Assembly: GCF_000010645.1 (NCBI RefSeq)
Contig: NC_011565.1
Coordinates: 696,001-760,000, forward strand
Length of the DNA stretch: 64,000 nucleotides
DNA from: Candidatus Azobacteroides pseudotrichonymphae genomovar. CFP2
Lineage (GTDB): Bacteria > Bacteroidota > Bacteroidia > Bacteroidales > Azobacteroidaceae
Reading direction: 5' to 3'
Notes under the pieces: model-generated
What the model was told of the DNA's origin: nothing
Database searches by the model: none
What the model saw: only the letters and a program-made list of their open reading frames with translations
Shown here: piece by piece, positions 29,450-38,644 of the stretch
Numbering within the stretch: position 1 is the first letter of the stretch
How the letters are laid out: each line of letters starts with the position of its first letter
Made by a program: the position numbers and the translations under genes

Positions 29450-30706
29450 ATGAAAGCGTTAATGTTTGGTTGGGAATTTCCTCCTCATATTTTAGGGGGA
29501 CTTGGTACGGCAAGTTATGGACTAACTAAAGGGATGGCTTTGCAGCCCGATATGGAAATAACTTTTGTCATACCAAAGCCTTTGGGTGATGAAGATAAAA
29601 GTTTTTTGCAGTTGATAGGAGCGTGTAATACGCCTGTTGTGTGGAAAAATGTGCATCGGGACCATGTCCAAAATCGGATTGGTAACTGTATGGACATTCA
29701 ATTGTATTACGATTTGAGAGATCACATCTATTCCGATTTTAGTTATTGTTATACTGATGATTTGGGTTGTATTGAATTTTCGGGAAGATATCCCGACAAT
29801 TTATTGGAAGAGATAAATAATTATTCCATTGTTGCGGGAGTAATGGCTCGTACTATAAAATTTGATATTGTTCATTCACACGATTGGCTTACCTATCCTG
29901 CTGGTATTCATGCCAAGTTTATTACAAATAAACCTCTTGTTATCCATGTGCATGCAACTGATTTCGATAGAAGTCGCGGTAGTGTTAATCCTGTGGTTTA
30001 TGGTATAGAAAAAGATGGAATGGATAATGCTGATCATATTATTACTGTGAGTAATTTAACTCGTGATATAGTAATAGAAAAATATCATCAAAACCCTAGT
30101 AAAGTAACTACTGTTCACAATGCTGTGGAGCCGATGAATGCTGAGGTGGCAGCAGTAAAATTTCAGAAAAATACAAAAACTAAAATTATTACTTTTTTAG
30201 GCCGCATTACTATGCAGAAAGGACCAGAATATTTTGTAGAAGCAGCAGCAAAAGTTTTAAGAAAAAAGTCAAATGTTCGTTTTGTTATGGCAGGCAATGG
30301 CGATATGATGGATCAAATGATCCGTTTGGTTGCTCAACGAAATATTTCTGATAGATTTCACTTTACTGGCTTTATGAAAGGAATAGAAGTATATAAAATG
30401 TTGAAATCCAGCGATGTATATGTTATGCCTTCTGTTTCTGAGCCTTTCGGTATTTCTCCTTTAGAGGCTATGCAGTGCGGTGTGCCAAGCATTATTTCCA
30501 AGCAGTCAGGCTGTGCTGAAATTTTAGAGAAAACTATTAAAATTGATTATTGGGATATAGAAGCTATAGCAGATGCTATGTATTCTATTACTACTTACCC
30601 TAGCATGGCAGAATATTTGCGAGTGGAGGGAAAAAATGAAGTGGACAGAATTACATGGGAAAAAGCAGCAGACAAAGTACGTAATATATATGATAAAATC
30701 GTATAG
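29450..30706 (+). CDS. Glycogen synthase-like glycosyltransferase
   Basis: A 418-residue GT-B transferase that probably elongates alpha-1,4-glucan. The start MKALMFGWEFPPHILGGLGT has the KxGGL-like donor loop found in starch/glycogen synthases. HSHDWLTYPAGI and VIHVHATDFDRSRG follow, then FLGRITMQKGPEYFVEAA and the EX7E element in SEPFGISPLEAMQCG. I use ATG 29450; the preceding GTG codon is less likely. In Bacteroides the same gene sits between the debranching enzyme and a GH57 gene. Here GH57 lies 2.8 kb away. It is not a standard glgA by length, so I give no symbol. Confidence 0.9.
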   Translation: MKALMFGWEFPPHILGGLGTASYGLTKGMALQPDMEITFVIPKPLGDEDKSFLQLIGACNTPVVWKNVHRDHVQNRIGNCMDIQLYYDLRDHIYSDFSYCYTDDLGCIEFSGRYPDNLLEEINNYSIVAGVMARTIKFDIVHSHDWLTYPAGIHAKFITNKPLVIHVHATDFDRSRGSVNPVVYGIEKDGMDNADHIITVSNLTRDIVIEKYHQNPSKVTTVHNAVEPMNAEVAAVKFQKNTKTKIITFLGRITMQKGPEYFVEAAAKVLRKKSNVRFVMAGNGDMMDQMIRLVAQRNISDRFHFTGFMKGIEVYKMLKSSDVYVMPSVSEPFGISPLEAMQCGVPSIISKQSGCAEILEKTIKIDYWDIEAIADAMYSITTYPSMAEYLRVEGKNEVDRITWEKAADKVRNIYDKIV

Positions 30707-33017
30707 TTTTTTCTCTCAATATATTCCATTTAGAAGTCTTCAATTTTTTTCAGTCCCGTTTTAGAATAGGGTTACGTTTTTTAATGAAGTCCTGATTTGA
30801 TCCAAACCAGTATCGTAGATTTTTATCTTGAATTTGTCTATGTATAAGTGACTGAGATAGGCAAATTAAAATTTATATTATTGTTTTACCTACCTTAGGG
30901 ACCGTTTGTGTTTTGGGCGATATTTTTTCTGATCTATTTTTATATAAAAGCATCCTCTGCTTTTGCAGAAGTAAAAGTCGCTATATTATTATGGGTAATT
31001 TTCTACTATTTTACTTCGTTACTGTGTATTCACTGATAAATTCTGTGGGTAGTAAATATTTTGGTTTCATAAATTGGTTTCGATTCTTAAGCTATATAGC
31101 ATTAAGAATGAATCTTACTATATGAACAATTACTGCCTGCTTGGAGTTTTTAGGTATAATAATGCCTCATTACTGACGTAGGAGTAGAAATCGACATGTC
31201 TGATTTTGATGTTTCAAATTATTTTTTACACGTATCAAAAAACTAAAAAATCTTTTACAATTCTGTCTTGTTTGTCTCTGATTTTATTTATTAATTTTTA
31301 TTGTCGGAGACAAAGATAGTGAAGGAAATTTGGCTATTGCAGGAGGACGTTTATCTATTTTTTTAGAAAATTACTTCTAGTTTTAACAATCATCTGTTTT
31401 TGTTTTCAACTTTTTGTTAAAAATATCAAATATGGTTTTTTGATTCTCAATCTCATTGGGATTTGGAGAAATTCCAAATTAGAAATCCAATTATAAATGA
31501 GCGATGAAATATGTTATTATGGAATTGAATTTTTGATCGTTGTTGGCATTGATATAATTTATTTTTATGAAAATAAATTATAGATAAGCTTCCTTACTTG
31601 ATAATTCGAATTTGATTCCGTATAAAAATTATGAGAATAATTTATGAGAGCTTACCATCCTCCGAGTTTTTTGTATATACATTTTCTTATTTGCTTGAGT
31701 ATCATTGACTTTTCTTTATTATTGTTTTTCTTTATACTGTTTGGCAACAGTTTCAAAGGGTGGATTAATTAGGATAATCCATTTAATATTCAGATTTATT
31801 GGATTTTTTGCAATTTTTTTAGGTGGTTTTCATATCGATTTAATCTGAAACTTGGGAAAGATAGTATTCCTGTTTTATCTGTTAAAACATTTGGTATATC
31901 ATCCAAGTAACCGTCTTGAAAAGACATTGGTATCATTGGAAAGTAGTTATGAAAGATATTTCATAACTACTTTGGCAAAAGAAAAATGGGTGTAAAAAAC
32001 TTTCCGTGAGAACGTAAACAGTCTCATTTGTCTGTCAGGAAGTCAATTTTTGCAAAAATTGCTTTAACTGTATTTCTTTATTATCTACTTCATTAGTATA
32101 AAATCTAAAAATGGCTATAATCTTTGGCAAAAGATTTTTTTTTAGTTTGCCATCATTCCCTATACAACGAAAAACAATTTTATTTATTTATTGCTCAATA
32201 AAAATCGTTATTACATATTTGAATGTTGCTTATAGAGTAATGACTAGTTTTGAAACTATTGCGAATATAATTCGCCAAAGATTTCGTTTCAATATTTAAG
32301 AATTTCTTCAAATTCAAAGGAATCTCTTCCGCAGTTATTTTTTGTCGCAAATCTCAAGTGATAGTTAATTTTTAGACATTTTTGGAGCTGACTCACTAAA
32401 TATGGGAAATTCAATTGCATTTAAAATTGGGTATATATGTAAATTTTGTAGTATATCGATTACTGGCAATTTCATCTACCGAAATTTTATCTAGTATACT
32501 AGAAGTGCTGAATCCAAATCGTATTCGTTGTCTATATGAAATTTTTCTATTGAGAAGTGTTTCCGTTAATATTGTTCTTCATTGTTTTTCGTTGCTGTCA
32601 GTCAAATGAAGTATTAGGTAGAATAGGTTTGCTTACATGATTTACAAAATTTTAATTTGTGGATACAACACAGTATCTGAGCGAAAGTTTTAGATCTTGT
32701 CTCCGGATTTTTTAAATTCTTGTTATACCTGAGCTTAAATAACACTTATATCATATCCTATTTTGAAGCGTTTAGCAGCATACACAAATGATATATAAAT
32801 GCTTTTTATTTCTTCTTCAGTTTTACTTTGCTTAAGTTTGCTTGGGAATTTGGCAAATGTATAGCTGTTACTTTTTGATATAAAAGTGATCCACTGAAAA
32901 TCAGTTGATCACGTATTTGACTTAAAATTACAAATTCATGTACAAATGTCGCAATAAATAAGAGATAAAATGGGAAAGGCCCTTGCAAAATGCAAGGGCT
33001 ATGTTAAAATTTTTTTG
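30707..33017. other. 2.3 kb without an intact gene, with protein-like fragments
   Basis: Separates two genes of the glycogen set. Stops occur in every frame, but several plus-strand pieces read like protein in different frames. One is a hydrophobic run in 30913-31125. Another ends at the stop 31378-31380 and contains IVGDKDSEGNLAIAGGRLSI. A third, 31842-31910, contains LKLGKDSIPVLSVKTFGI. Together they suggest one or more plus-strand genes broken by frameshifts and nonsense changes. I cannot identify the parent family. No transposase, inverted ends or target duplication is visible. Confidence 0.45.
32979..32999 (-). terminator. Hairpin terminator after tRNA-Leu
   Basis: GCCCTTGCA and TGCAAGGGC form a perfect 9 bp stem with a 3-base loop, 19 bases beyond the 3' end of tRNA-Leu on the minus strand. 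The sequence after it on that strand (CTTTCCCATTTTAT) is pyrimidine-rich with a short T run. Confidence 0.6.
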
Positions 33018-33099
33018 TGCGGCTGAAGGGAATCGAACCCCCATGCCTTTCGGCACCAGATCCTAAGTCTGGCGCGGCTACCAATTACGCCACAGCCGC
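33018..33099 (-). tRNA. tRNA-Leu (anticodon TAG)
   Basis: Class II tRNA read on the minus strand. Acceptor GCGGCTG pairs with CAGCCGC, the anticodon arm is CCAGA-CTTAGGA-TCTGG giving TAG, and a variable arm TGCCGAAAGGCA is present. The T arm is GGGGG-TTCGATT-CCCTT with one imperfect pair. Discriminator is A. It is the only RNA gene inside the split glycogen region and has its own promoter box and terminator. Confidence 0.95.
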
Positions 33100-33109
33100 C
33101 ACAATGACA

Positions 33110-33212
33110 GTTGCGAAGGTATAACTTTTTCTTTATATTGGGAAAAAAAGTTGTACCTTCCCACTGGCTTGTATGTCAAGCCAACTTTTTATCTTCGCAA
33201 CTTTTTAGTTGC
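33110..33212. repeat. Nested inverted repeats upstream of tRNA-Leu
   Basis: Outer arms GTTGCGAAG (33110-33118) and CTTCGCAAC (33193-33201) are exact inverted copies. Inside, GAAGGTATAACTTTTTC (33115-33131) is nearly complementary to 33142-33160. A third hairpin GGCTTG/CAAGCC occupies 33166-33182. The outer right arm can instead pair with GTTGC at 33208-33212. The minus-strand TACCTTCG box of tRNA-Leu (33121-33114) lies within the first arm. Confidence 0.9.
33114..33121 (-). promoter_or_regulatory. -7 box of the tRNA-Leu promoter (TACCTTCG)
   Basis: TACCTTCG on the minus strand ends 14 bases before the tRNA 5' end, matching in sequence and position the box before the initiator tRNA. A -33 TTG at about 20 bases is not clear. 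Confidence 0.55.
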
Positions 33213-33470
33213 CGTTTTTAATCATTTGTATGATTTTTTTGTATAAAACCCTCTAAGATTTACTGAATGACATTCAATAAGACCTTTCTAATATTTTGAT
33301 TTTGATAAGTAGAACTATATTAAGAATAGCAAAATTATACTTGATATGGTGTTAGTATGGTGGAAAGCTTTTATTCTCCCGTAATATGTAATAGGCAGAG
33401 GCAAATGAAGATTCTAGTTTATTTGTAATAACAATAGAATTTGTACAGTTGTTAACTATAATTATCAATT

Positions 33471-34760
33471 ATGAAGGCAATTTGTTTTTGTTTTCAGGTC
33501 CATCAACCCCTTCGTTTCAAACGATATCGTTTTTTCGATATTGGCTCTGAGCATTATTATTATGATGATTTTGCTAATGAGGACTTTATCCGTGGAGTGG
33601 CAGAGCGTACTTATTTCCCGGCAAATAATCTGTTGTTGGATATGATTGAAAAATATAACGGAAGATTTAAGGTTACTTTTTCTATTTCTGGTACTGTTCT
33701 GGAACAATTGGAAATCTATGTGCCGGAAGTACTTGAACAATTTAGAGAATTGGCAAAAACTGGTTGTGTGGAATTTTTGTCTGAAACATACGGTCATTCG
33801 TTGGCTTCTCTTACTAACCCTAAAGAATTTGTGAAACAAGTAAAAGCCCATTCGGAAAAAATACAGCTCCTCTTTGGGCAAATCCCTAAAATATTTCGAA
33901 ACTCTGAATTGATTTATTCTGATGATATTGCTTTACAGGTGGCAAATATGGATTTTAAAGCTATCTTGGTAGAAGGGGCTAAGCATGTTTTGGGATGGAA
34001 AAGTCCTAATTACTTGTATTCGTCTGCTTCTGTCCCTACGTTAAAACTATTAACGCGAAATATGAAATTCAGTGATGATATTTCCTTTCGTTTTTCTGAC
34101 CATAACTGGAGTGAGTATCCGTTGATTGGCGATAAATTTGTAAAATGGATTGCTGATACTCCTAATTCTGACCAGTTAGTAAATATTTTTACTACATACG
34201 ATATATTAGGTGGATTACAAGCTGTATCAACAGGAATTTTTGATTTTTTTAAGTCAATTCCTCGTTTTGCTTTAATGCAAGATATTGGTTTTTTAACTCC
34301 TTTGGAGGTTATTGATATGTTGGACCCTGTTGGTGAATTGATTGTTCCTTATCCATGTTCATGGGCAGGAGAAGAGAAAGATACTAGTGATTGGATGGGT
34401 AATCTTCTTCAAAAAGAAGCAATAAGTAAATTGTATAGTCTTGCTGAAAAGGTTCATTTGATAAGTGATCGCAGAATTTTGCAGGATTGGAACTATTTGC
34501 AAGCTACTGACCATTTTCATTATATGAGTACGAGATATTTTGCTGAGCGAAGCGTTTTTAGCCCTTATGAAAATGCTTATGATGCTTTTAATAATTATAT
34601 GAATATATTGAGTGATTTTACTGATAGAGTTAATGGACAATTTCCTGAAGGAGTTGAAGATGAGGAGCTTAACGCCCTGCAGAAGACTATTTTAAATCAA
34701 GATGAAGAAATTAAACGTTTAGAGCAAGAATTGAAAAAAGTAAAAAGCAGGTTGCTATAA
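33471..34760 (+). CDS. Glycoside hydrolase family 57 (alpha-amylase-type)
   Basis: A 429-residue GH57 protein acting on alpha-glucan, probably intracellular because no signal peptide is present. It starts MKAICFCFQVHQPLR, the His-containing first strand of the family. RFKVTFSISGTVLEQLE, FLSETYGHSLASL and the nucleophile stretch AILVEGAKHVLGW follow, then FSDHNWSEYP and YPCSWAGEEKDTSDWMGN. The C-terminus is a charged helix (NQDEEIKRLEQELKKVKSRLL). In Bacteroides it follows the debranching enzyme and glycogen synthase directly; here 2.8 kb and a tRNA separate them. Start is ATG 33471. Confidence 0.93.
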   Translation: MKAICFCFQVHQPLRFKRYRFFDIGSEHYYYDDFANEDFIRGVAERTYFPANNLLLDMIEKYNGRFKVTFSISGTVLEQLEIYVPEVLEQFRELAKTGCVEFLSETYGHSLASLTNPKEFVKQVKAHSEKIQLLFGQIPKIFRNSELIYSDDIALQVANMDFKAILVEGAKHVLGWKSPNYLYSSASVPTLKLLTRNMKFSDDISFRFSDHNWSEYPLIGDKFVKWIADTPNSDQLVNIFTTYDILGGLQAVSTGIFDFFKSIPRFALMQDIGFLTPLEVIDMLDPVGELIVPYPCSWAGEEKDTSDWMGNLLQKEAISKLYSLAEKVHLISDRRILQDWNYLQATDHFHYMSTRYFAERSVFSPYENAYDAFNNYMNILSDFTDRVNGQFPEGVEDEELNALQKTILNQDEEIKRLEQELKKVKSRLL

Positions 34761-35196
34761 GAAAGAGGGAAAAAGTCTGGGTAGTCAATGAAAATATCAA
34801 TTAATTATATGACTTGTATAAAATAGTCTTATAGTCTTATTACTTGTTCGAGGATCGAGGATAAGAGTTGTGTTGTATCTATATACAATAGAAAATGGGT
34901 TCATCATCTCGAGATGGTTTGTCCTTTGATTGCCAATATTTGTGATGAATAAATAGTAAGTAGAGAGGATTGAATATTTAGAATTTTATTGTTTTACTAT
35001 TGTTTTATCTAAGGATAAAAACAAAACAGTTTATTTTTATCAGTTCAGCTTTTGTTTATTAAAAAAACTTTTTATTTACAAGTTACCCGATGAAAGGTAT
35101 GTAGAAGAATGTTACATAGCAGGTTTTGAAAAGGATATTGCAGGGCAGATTGTAGTTATTATTTATTCAATATAGAAAAAACAAATTAAGACTATT
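34761..35196. other. 436-base intergenic stretch, no gene accepted
   Basis: A plus-strand frame of about 72 codons (34961-35175) is open and includes IYKLPDERYVEECYIAGFEK, which looks coding, but it has no ATG, GTG or TTG start at its head. It could be the tail of a decayed gene. No other signal is visible. Confidence 0.4.
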
Positions 35197-35814
35197 ATGA
35201 TAGCAACGATGATATATAATACTAAACAAAAACGTTTAAGTTTACCTGAGTATGGGAGAAATATCCAAAATATGGTTGATCATTGTATTTCTATTTCTGA
35301 TAGGGAAGTAAGGAAAAAATGTGCGAATGTCATTATCAATATTATGGGGAATATGTTCCCTCATTTACGGGATATAAATAATTTTAAGCATATTTTGTGG
35401 GATCATTTGGCAATTATGGCAAGTTTCTCGTTGGACATTGATTATCCTTACGAAGTAGTTAAGAAAGAAGATTTGTATATCAAGCCTTCAAAACTACCTT
35501 ATCCGCAAAGTTCTATTACTTGTAAATATTATGGAAAAAATGTAGAAAAGATGATTTGTAGAATCATTGAATATGAGGAGGGTGAGCGGAAAAAGCATCT
35601 TATTAAGCTTTTAATAATTCATATGAAAAAAAATTTTCTTCTTTGGAATAAAGAGATAGTAGACATACACAAGATTCTTGAAGATCTTAAACAACTTTCG
35701 AAAGGTAGTATTATTTTGGATGAAGATCATTATAAACTGATAGAAGCAGAAAGAAAAACACCTAGAAACTTTGGACACAATCGTTTGGTCTGTTTGCAAA
35801 AATCCAAAAAATAA
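35197..35814 (+). CDS. DUF4290 family protein
   Basis: Conserved Bacteroidetes protein of unknown function, about 200 residues. The family signature is clear: YNTKQKRLSLPEYGRNIQNM near the start, then IMGNMFPHLRDI, LWDHLAIMASFSLDIDYPYE and KPSKLPYPQ. A Lys-rich tail follows. ATG 35197 gives four residues before MIYNT; ATG 35209 would match the usual MEYNT start and is an alternative. In Bacteroides it precedes murA and rimM, but here neither follows. Instead folA lies convergent, with only six bases between the stop codons. Confidence 0.9.
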   Translation: MIATMIYNTKQKRLSLPEYGRNIQNMVDHCISISDREVRKKCANVIINIMGNMFPHLRDINNFKHILWDHLAIMASFSLDIDYPYEVVKKEDLYIKPSKLPYPQSSITCKYYGKNVEKMICRIIEYEEGERKKHLIKLLIIHMKKNFLLWNKEIVDIHKILEDLKQLSKGSIILDEDHYKLIEAERKTPRNFGHNRLVCLQKSKK

Positions 35815-35820
35815 TTTTGT

Positions 35821-36315
35821 TTATTGTAATCTTTCGTATTTCGTGAAAGAAATAGGGTAAGGGTTTTTTGTATTAGCAGGAATTTTTTCCTGCTCTGTTT
35901 CATGCCATTCGCTGTAATTGATGAGAGGGAAAAAAACATCGGCTTCCGGAAAAGTAGCATAAACTTTAGTCAAATAAAGGTTATTAACGATCGGTAATGT
36001 TTGCTGATAAATTTGAGCTCCTCCAATGATAAAGACTTCTTCTTCATTCATTAATTTTGATAAAGCAAAATCTAAGGAAGTATAAACTCGAGCGTTTTTT
36101 ATTGCTAGACTCCCATTGCGACTGATTATAATATTTTCCCTATCTGGAAGGATGCCATTAGGAAGAGAATCAAATGTTTTTCTTCCCATGATTATTGAAT
36201 GTCCTAATGTTATTTTTCTGAAATGTTTTAGGTCAGCAGGTAAATAGCAAAGTAAACGGTTTTCTTTACCAATTTCATTATTTCTTCCTAGAGAAGCAAT
36301 TATGGAAAGTTTCAC
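35821..36315 (-). CDS. folA: Dihydrofolate reductase
   Basis: Reduces dihydrofolate to tetrahydrofolate with NADPH, restoring the cofactor consumed by ThyA. The 164-residue product has the N-terminal LSIIASLGRNNEIGKENRLL, LPADLKHFRKITLGH and IIMGRKTFDSLP. VFIIGGAQIY and the C-terminal strand FTKYERL complete the DHFR fold. Start is ATG 36315; length is normal. It follows thyA by 45 bases on the same strand, the common thyA-folA operon order. Confidence 0.96.
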   Translation of the reverse strand: MKLSIIASLGRNNEIGKENRLLCYLPADLKHFRKITLGHSIIMGRKTFDSLPNGILPDRENIIISRNGSLAIKNARVYTSLDFALSKLMNEEEVFIIGGAQIYQQTLPIVNNLYLTKVYATFPEADVFFPLINYSEWHETEQEKIPANTKNPYPISFTKYERLQ

Positions 36316-36360
36316 TCTACTGAATTTATTTTCATTTACTGAGTTACTGAGCTAAAAAAC

Positions 36361-37131
36361 CTAGACAGACACTTCTCCTTTAATATGAGGATATGGGGTA
36401 TATCTCTCCAATTCAAAATCTTCATATTTGAAATCAAAAATGCTTTTCACTTCTGAGTTAATCTTCATTATAGGCAATGTTTTTGGACTACGGGTCAATT
36501 GTAATTGTATCTGTTCCAGATGATTGAGATAGATATGTGCATCTCCTAATACATGAATAAATTTTCCTTCTTTAAGATTAGTTACTTGTGCTACCATTTT
36601 TAGTAGTAAAGAATAGGAGGCTATATTAAACGGCAATCCAAGGAATATATCTGCACTCCTCTGGTACATCTGTAGAGATAATTCCCCATTCGATATATAA
36701 AATTGAAATAGAACATGACAGGGGGGAAGTGCCATGCTTGTAAGGTCTTTTACATTCCATGAATTAACAATTATTCGCCGAGAATCAGGGTTATTCTTTA
36801 TATTGTCTACTGCAGTTCTTAGTTGATTCTTGAAATTCCATTGTTTTCCATAAATTGGGCCTAAATCTCCGTTTTTATTAGCCCATTTATCCCAAATATA
36901 AACTCCATGGTCATTAAGGTACTTGATGTTTGTATCTCCTTTGATGAACCAAAGTAGTTCATGAATAATTGGTTTGACATGTAATTTCTTTGTAGTTAGC
37001 AGAGGAAAACCATCTTTAAGATTAAAGTGCATATGGTAGCCGAATATACTGACTGTACCAGTACATGTACGATCTTTTTTCTTTACTCCTTCAGATAATA
37101 CTCTGTTACAGAGGTCTAAGTATTGTTTCAT
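36361..37131 (-). CDS. thyA: Thymidylate synthase
   Basis: Methylates dUMP to dTMP using methylene-tetrahydrofolate. The 256-residue product has the catalytic Cys138 in [12 protein letters not shown], then [23 protein letters not shown] and the C-terminal [13 protein letters not shown] with [10 protein letters not shown]. Arg residues at DSRRI bind the dUMP phosphate in known enzymes. Start is ATG 37131. It forms an operon with folA and is divergent from prfB, 112 bases apart. Confidence 0.96.
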   Translation of the reverse strand: MKQYLDLCNRVLSEGVKKKDRTCTGTVSIFGYHMHFNLKDGFPLLTTKKLHVKPIIHELLWFIKGDTNIKYLNDHGVYIWDKWANKNGDLGPIYGKQWNFKNQLRTAVDNIKNNPDSRRIIVNSWNVKDLTSMALPPCHVLFQFYISNGELSLQMYQRSADIFLGLPFNIASYSLLLKMVAQVTNLKEGKFIHVLGDAHIYLNHLEQIQLQLTRSPKTLPIMKINSEVKSIFDFKYEDFELERYTPYPHIKGEVSV

Positions 37132-37243
37132 CTGATTATTATTTACGTAGTGTAAAAATAATATTTACTTTGCATATATTGCGAATTGTAAGGAGAATTA
37201 AAATATTATGAAGAAATTATTCACTTATTAGAGAGTGTGTTTT

Positions 37244-38360
37244 ATGATAACAATAGAACAGTTACGAAAAATTTTGGAGCGACGGTTGAATTTAAGGAGG
37301 TGTCTTTGACATTGATAATAAAATAATTCAGCTAGAGGAAAAAGAACTTCTCACACAAGTACCTGGCTTTTGGGTGAAGGATCCAGGATATGCCAAAAAG
37401 CAAATAAAAGCTATAGGTATTATCAAATCCTGGGTGGATGCATACAACGTAGTTCAAACAGCTGTTGAGGAATTGCAATTAGCTTTTGATTTTAACAAAG
37501 AAGGTGTTGTTAGTGAAGAGGAAGTTGATAAAGTCTACAGCGATGTTGTTCTTTTAATTGAACAATTAGAGTTGAAAAATATGCTTCATTCGGAGGAAGA
37601 TCATTTAGGAGCAGTAATAAAAATCAACGCTGGGGCAGGAGGAACAGAAGCCCAAGATTGGGTAGCAATGCTCTATAGAATGTATAGTCGGTGGTGCGAA
37701 GTCAAAATGTACAAGGTGAATATTACTAACTGGTTAGAAGGTGATGATGCAGGAATAAAAACAGTCACTTTGCAAGTAGAAGGTGATGATGCTTTTGGCT
37801 ATCTGAAAAGTGAAAATGGAGTACATCGGTTAGTACGTGTTTCGCCTTACAATGCACAAGGGAAACGAATGACTTCTTTTGCTTCTGTTGCTGTTGTCCC
37901 TTTAATAGATGATACTATTGAAATTGATATTAATCTAGGAGATATTACTTGGGATACTTTCCGTTCAAGTGGGGCAGGTGGACAGAATGTTAATAAAGTG
38001 GAAACGGGTGTACGTTTGCATTATAATTATAAAGATCCCAATTCAGGGGAAACCAGTGAAATTGTGATTGAAAATACGGAATCTCGTTCTCAGTTTGGAA
38101 ATAAGGATAACGCTATTCGTCTATTAAAATCACATTTATATAAATTGGAATTGAAAAGGCGCAGGCAAGCTTTCGCAAAAATAGAAGCTCACAAGAAAAA
38201 AATAGAATGGGGATCGCAAATTCGTTCATACGTTTTTGATGATAGGCGAGTAAAAGATCATCGTACAGGTTGGCAAACTTCCAATGTACAAGCAGTTATG
38301 GATGGAGATTTAGATGATTTAATTAAAGCTTATTTGATGGCGACTAGTAATGAAGAATAA
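37244..38360 (+). CDS. prfB: Peptide chain release factor 2, with programmed +1 frameshift
   Basis: Recognises UGA and UAA stops. A short first frame starts at ATG 37244 (MITIEQLRKILERRLNLRRCL) and meets TGA at 37307-37309. The second frame, entered after the CTT codon, continues DIDNKIIQLEEKELL from 37308 to the stop at 38360, for about 371 residues in total. The RF2 selector region reads RVSPYNAQGKRMTSF, and GGQ lies in SSGAGGQNVNKVETG. The shift site and its upstream Shine-Dalgarno-like AGGAGG match the classical prfB autoregulation, in which low RF2 promotes frameshifting. A plain ORF reading would miss the first frame and start too late. Confidence 0.95.
37295..37309 (+). promoter_or_regulatory. 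prfB +1 frameshift signal (AGGAGG-TGT-CTT-TGA-C)
   Basis: AGGAGG (37295-37300) pairs with the 16S anti-Shine-Dalgarno and sits three bases before the slippery CTT (37304-37306), followed by in-frame TGA and C. This matches the E. coli layout AGGGGG-TAT-CTT-TGA-C. Slippage moves the ribosome from CTT to TTT. Confidence 0.95.
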
Positions 38361-38491
38361 TTTAAAAACAGTAAAAGGAGTTAAAGCCTATCTAATTAGA
38401 GATTTAAAAAGAAAGTCATAAAACATTGCTCATCAGTTGAATAGTTTGGGTTTGGAGCATGTGAATCCATACGAGACTTGGGCTCGTTGCC

Positions 38492-38514
38492 ATTAGACTT
38501 TGGAAAAGTCTAAT
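38492..38514. terminator. Hairpin between prfB and the MATE gene
   Basis: ATTAGACTTT and AAAGTCTAAT form a perfect 10 bp stem with a GGA loop, 131 bases after the prfB stop. No T run follows on the plus strand, so it may be a processing or structural element instead of an intrinsic terminator. Confidence 0.4.
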
Positions 38515-38644
38515 ACTCTTGGCCGGATGGATCTGTGTCCTTTTTAATGGACTATGGAGGTAGAATTTTTTTTTTTACTTAAAATTCGAACTTTCCTTTC
38601 TAAAATTGTTCGGATAGTCTTTGGTTCTTGGTACACATATACAA

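Noticed and set aside
33465..33881. 138-codon minus-strand frame at the start of the GH57 gene
   Set aside because: Antisense to an intact GH57 gene, with no recognisable motif.
34961..35175. 72-codon open frame before the DUF4290 gene
   Set aside because: Looks partly coding but has no start codon at its head and no known family; kept only as a note in the gap entry.
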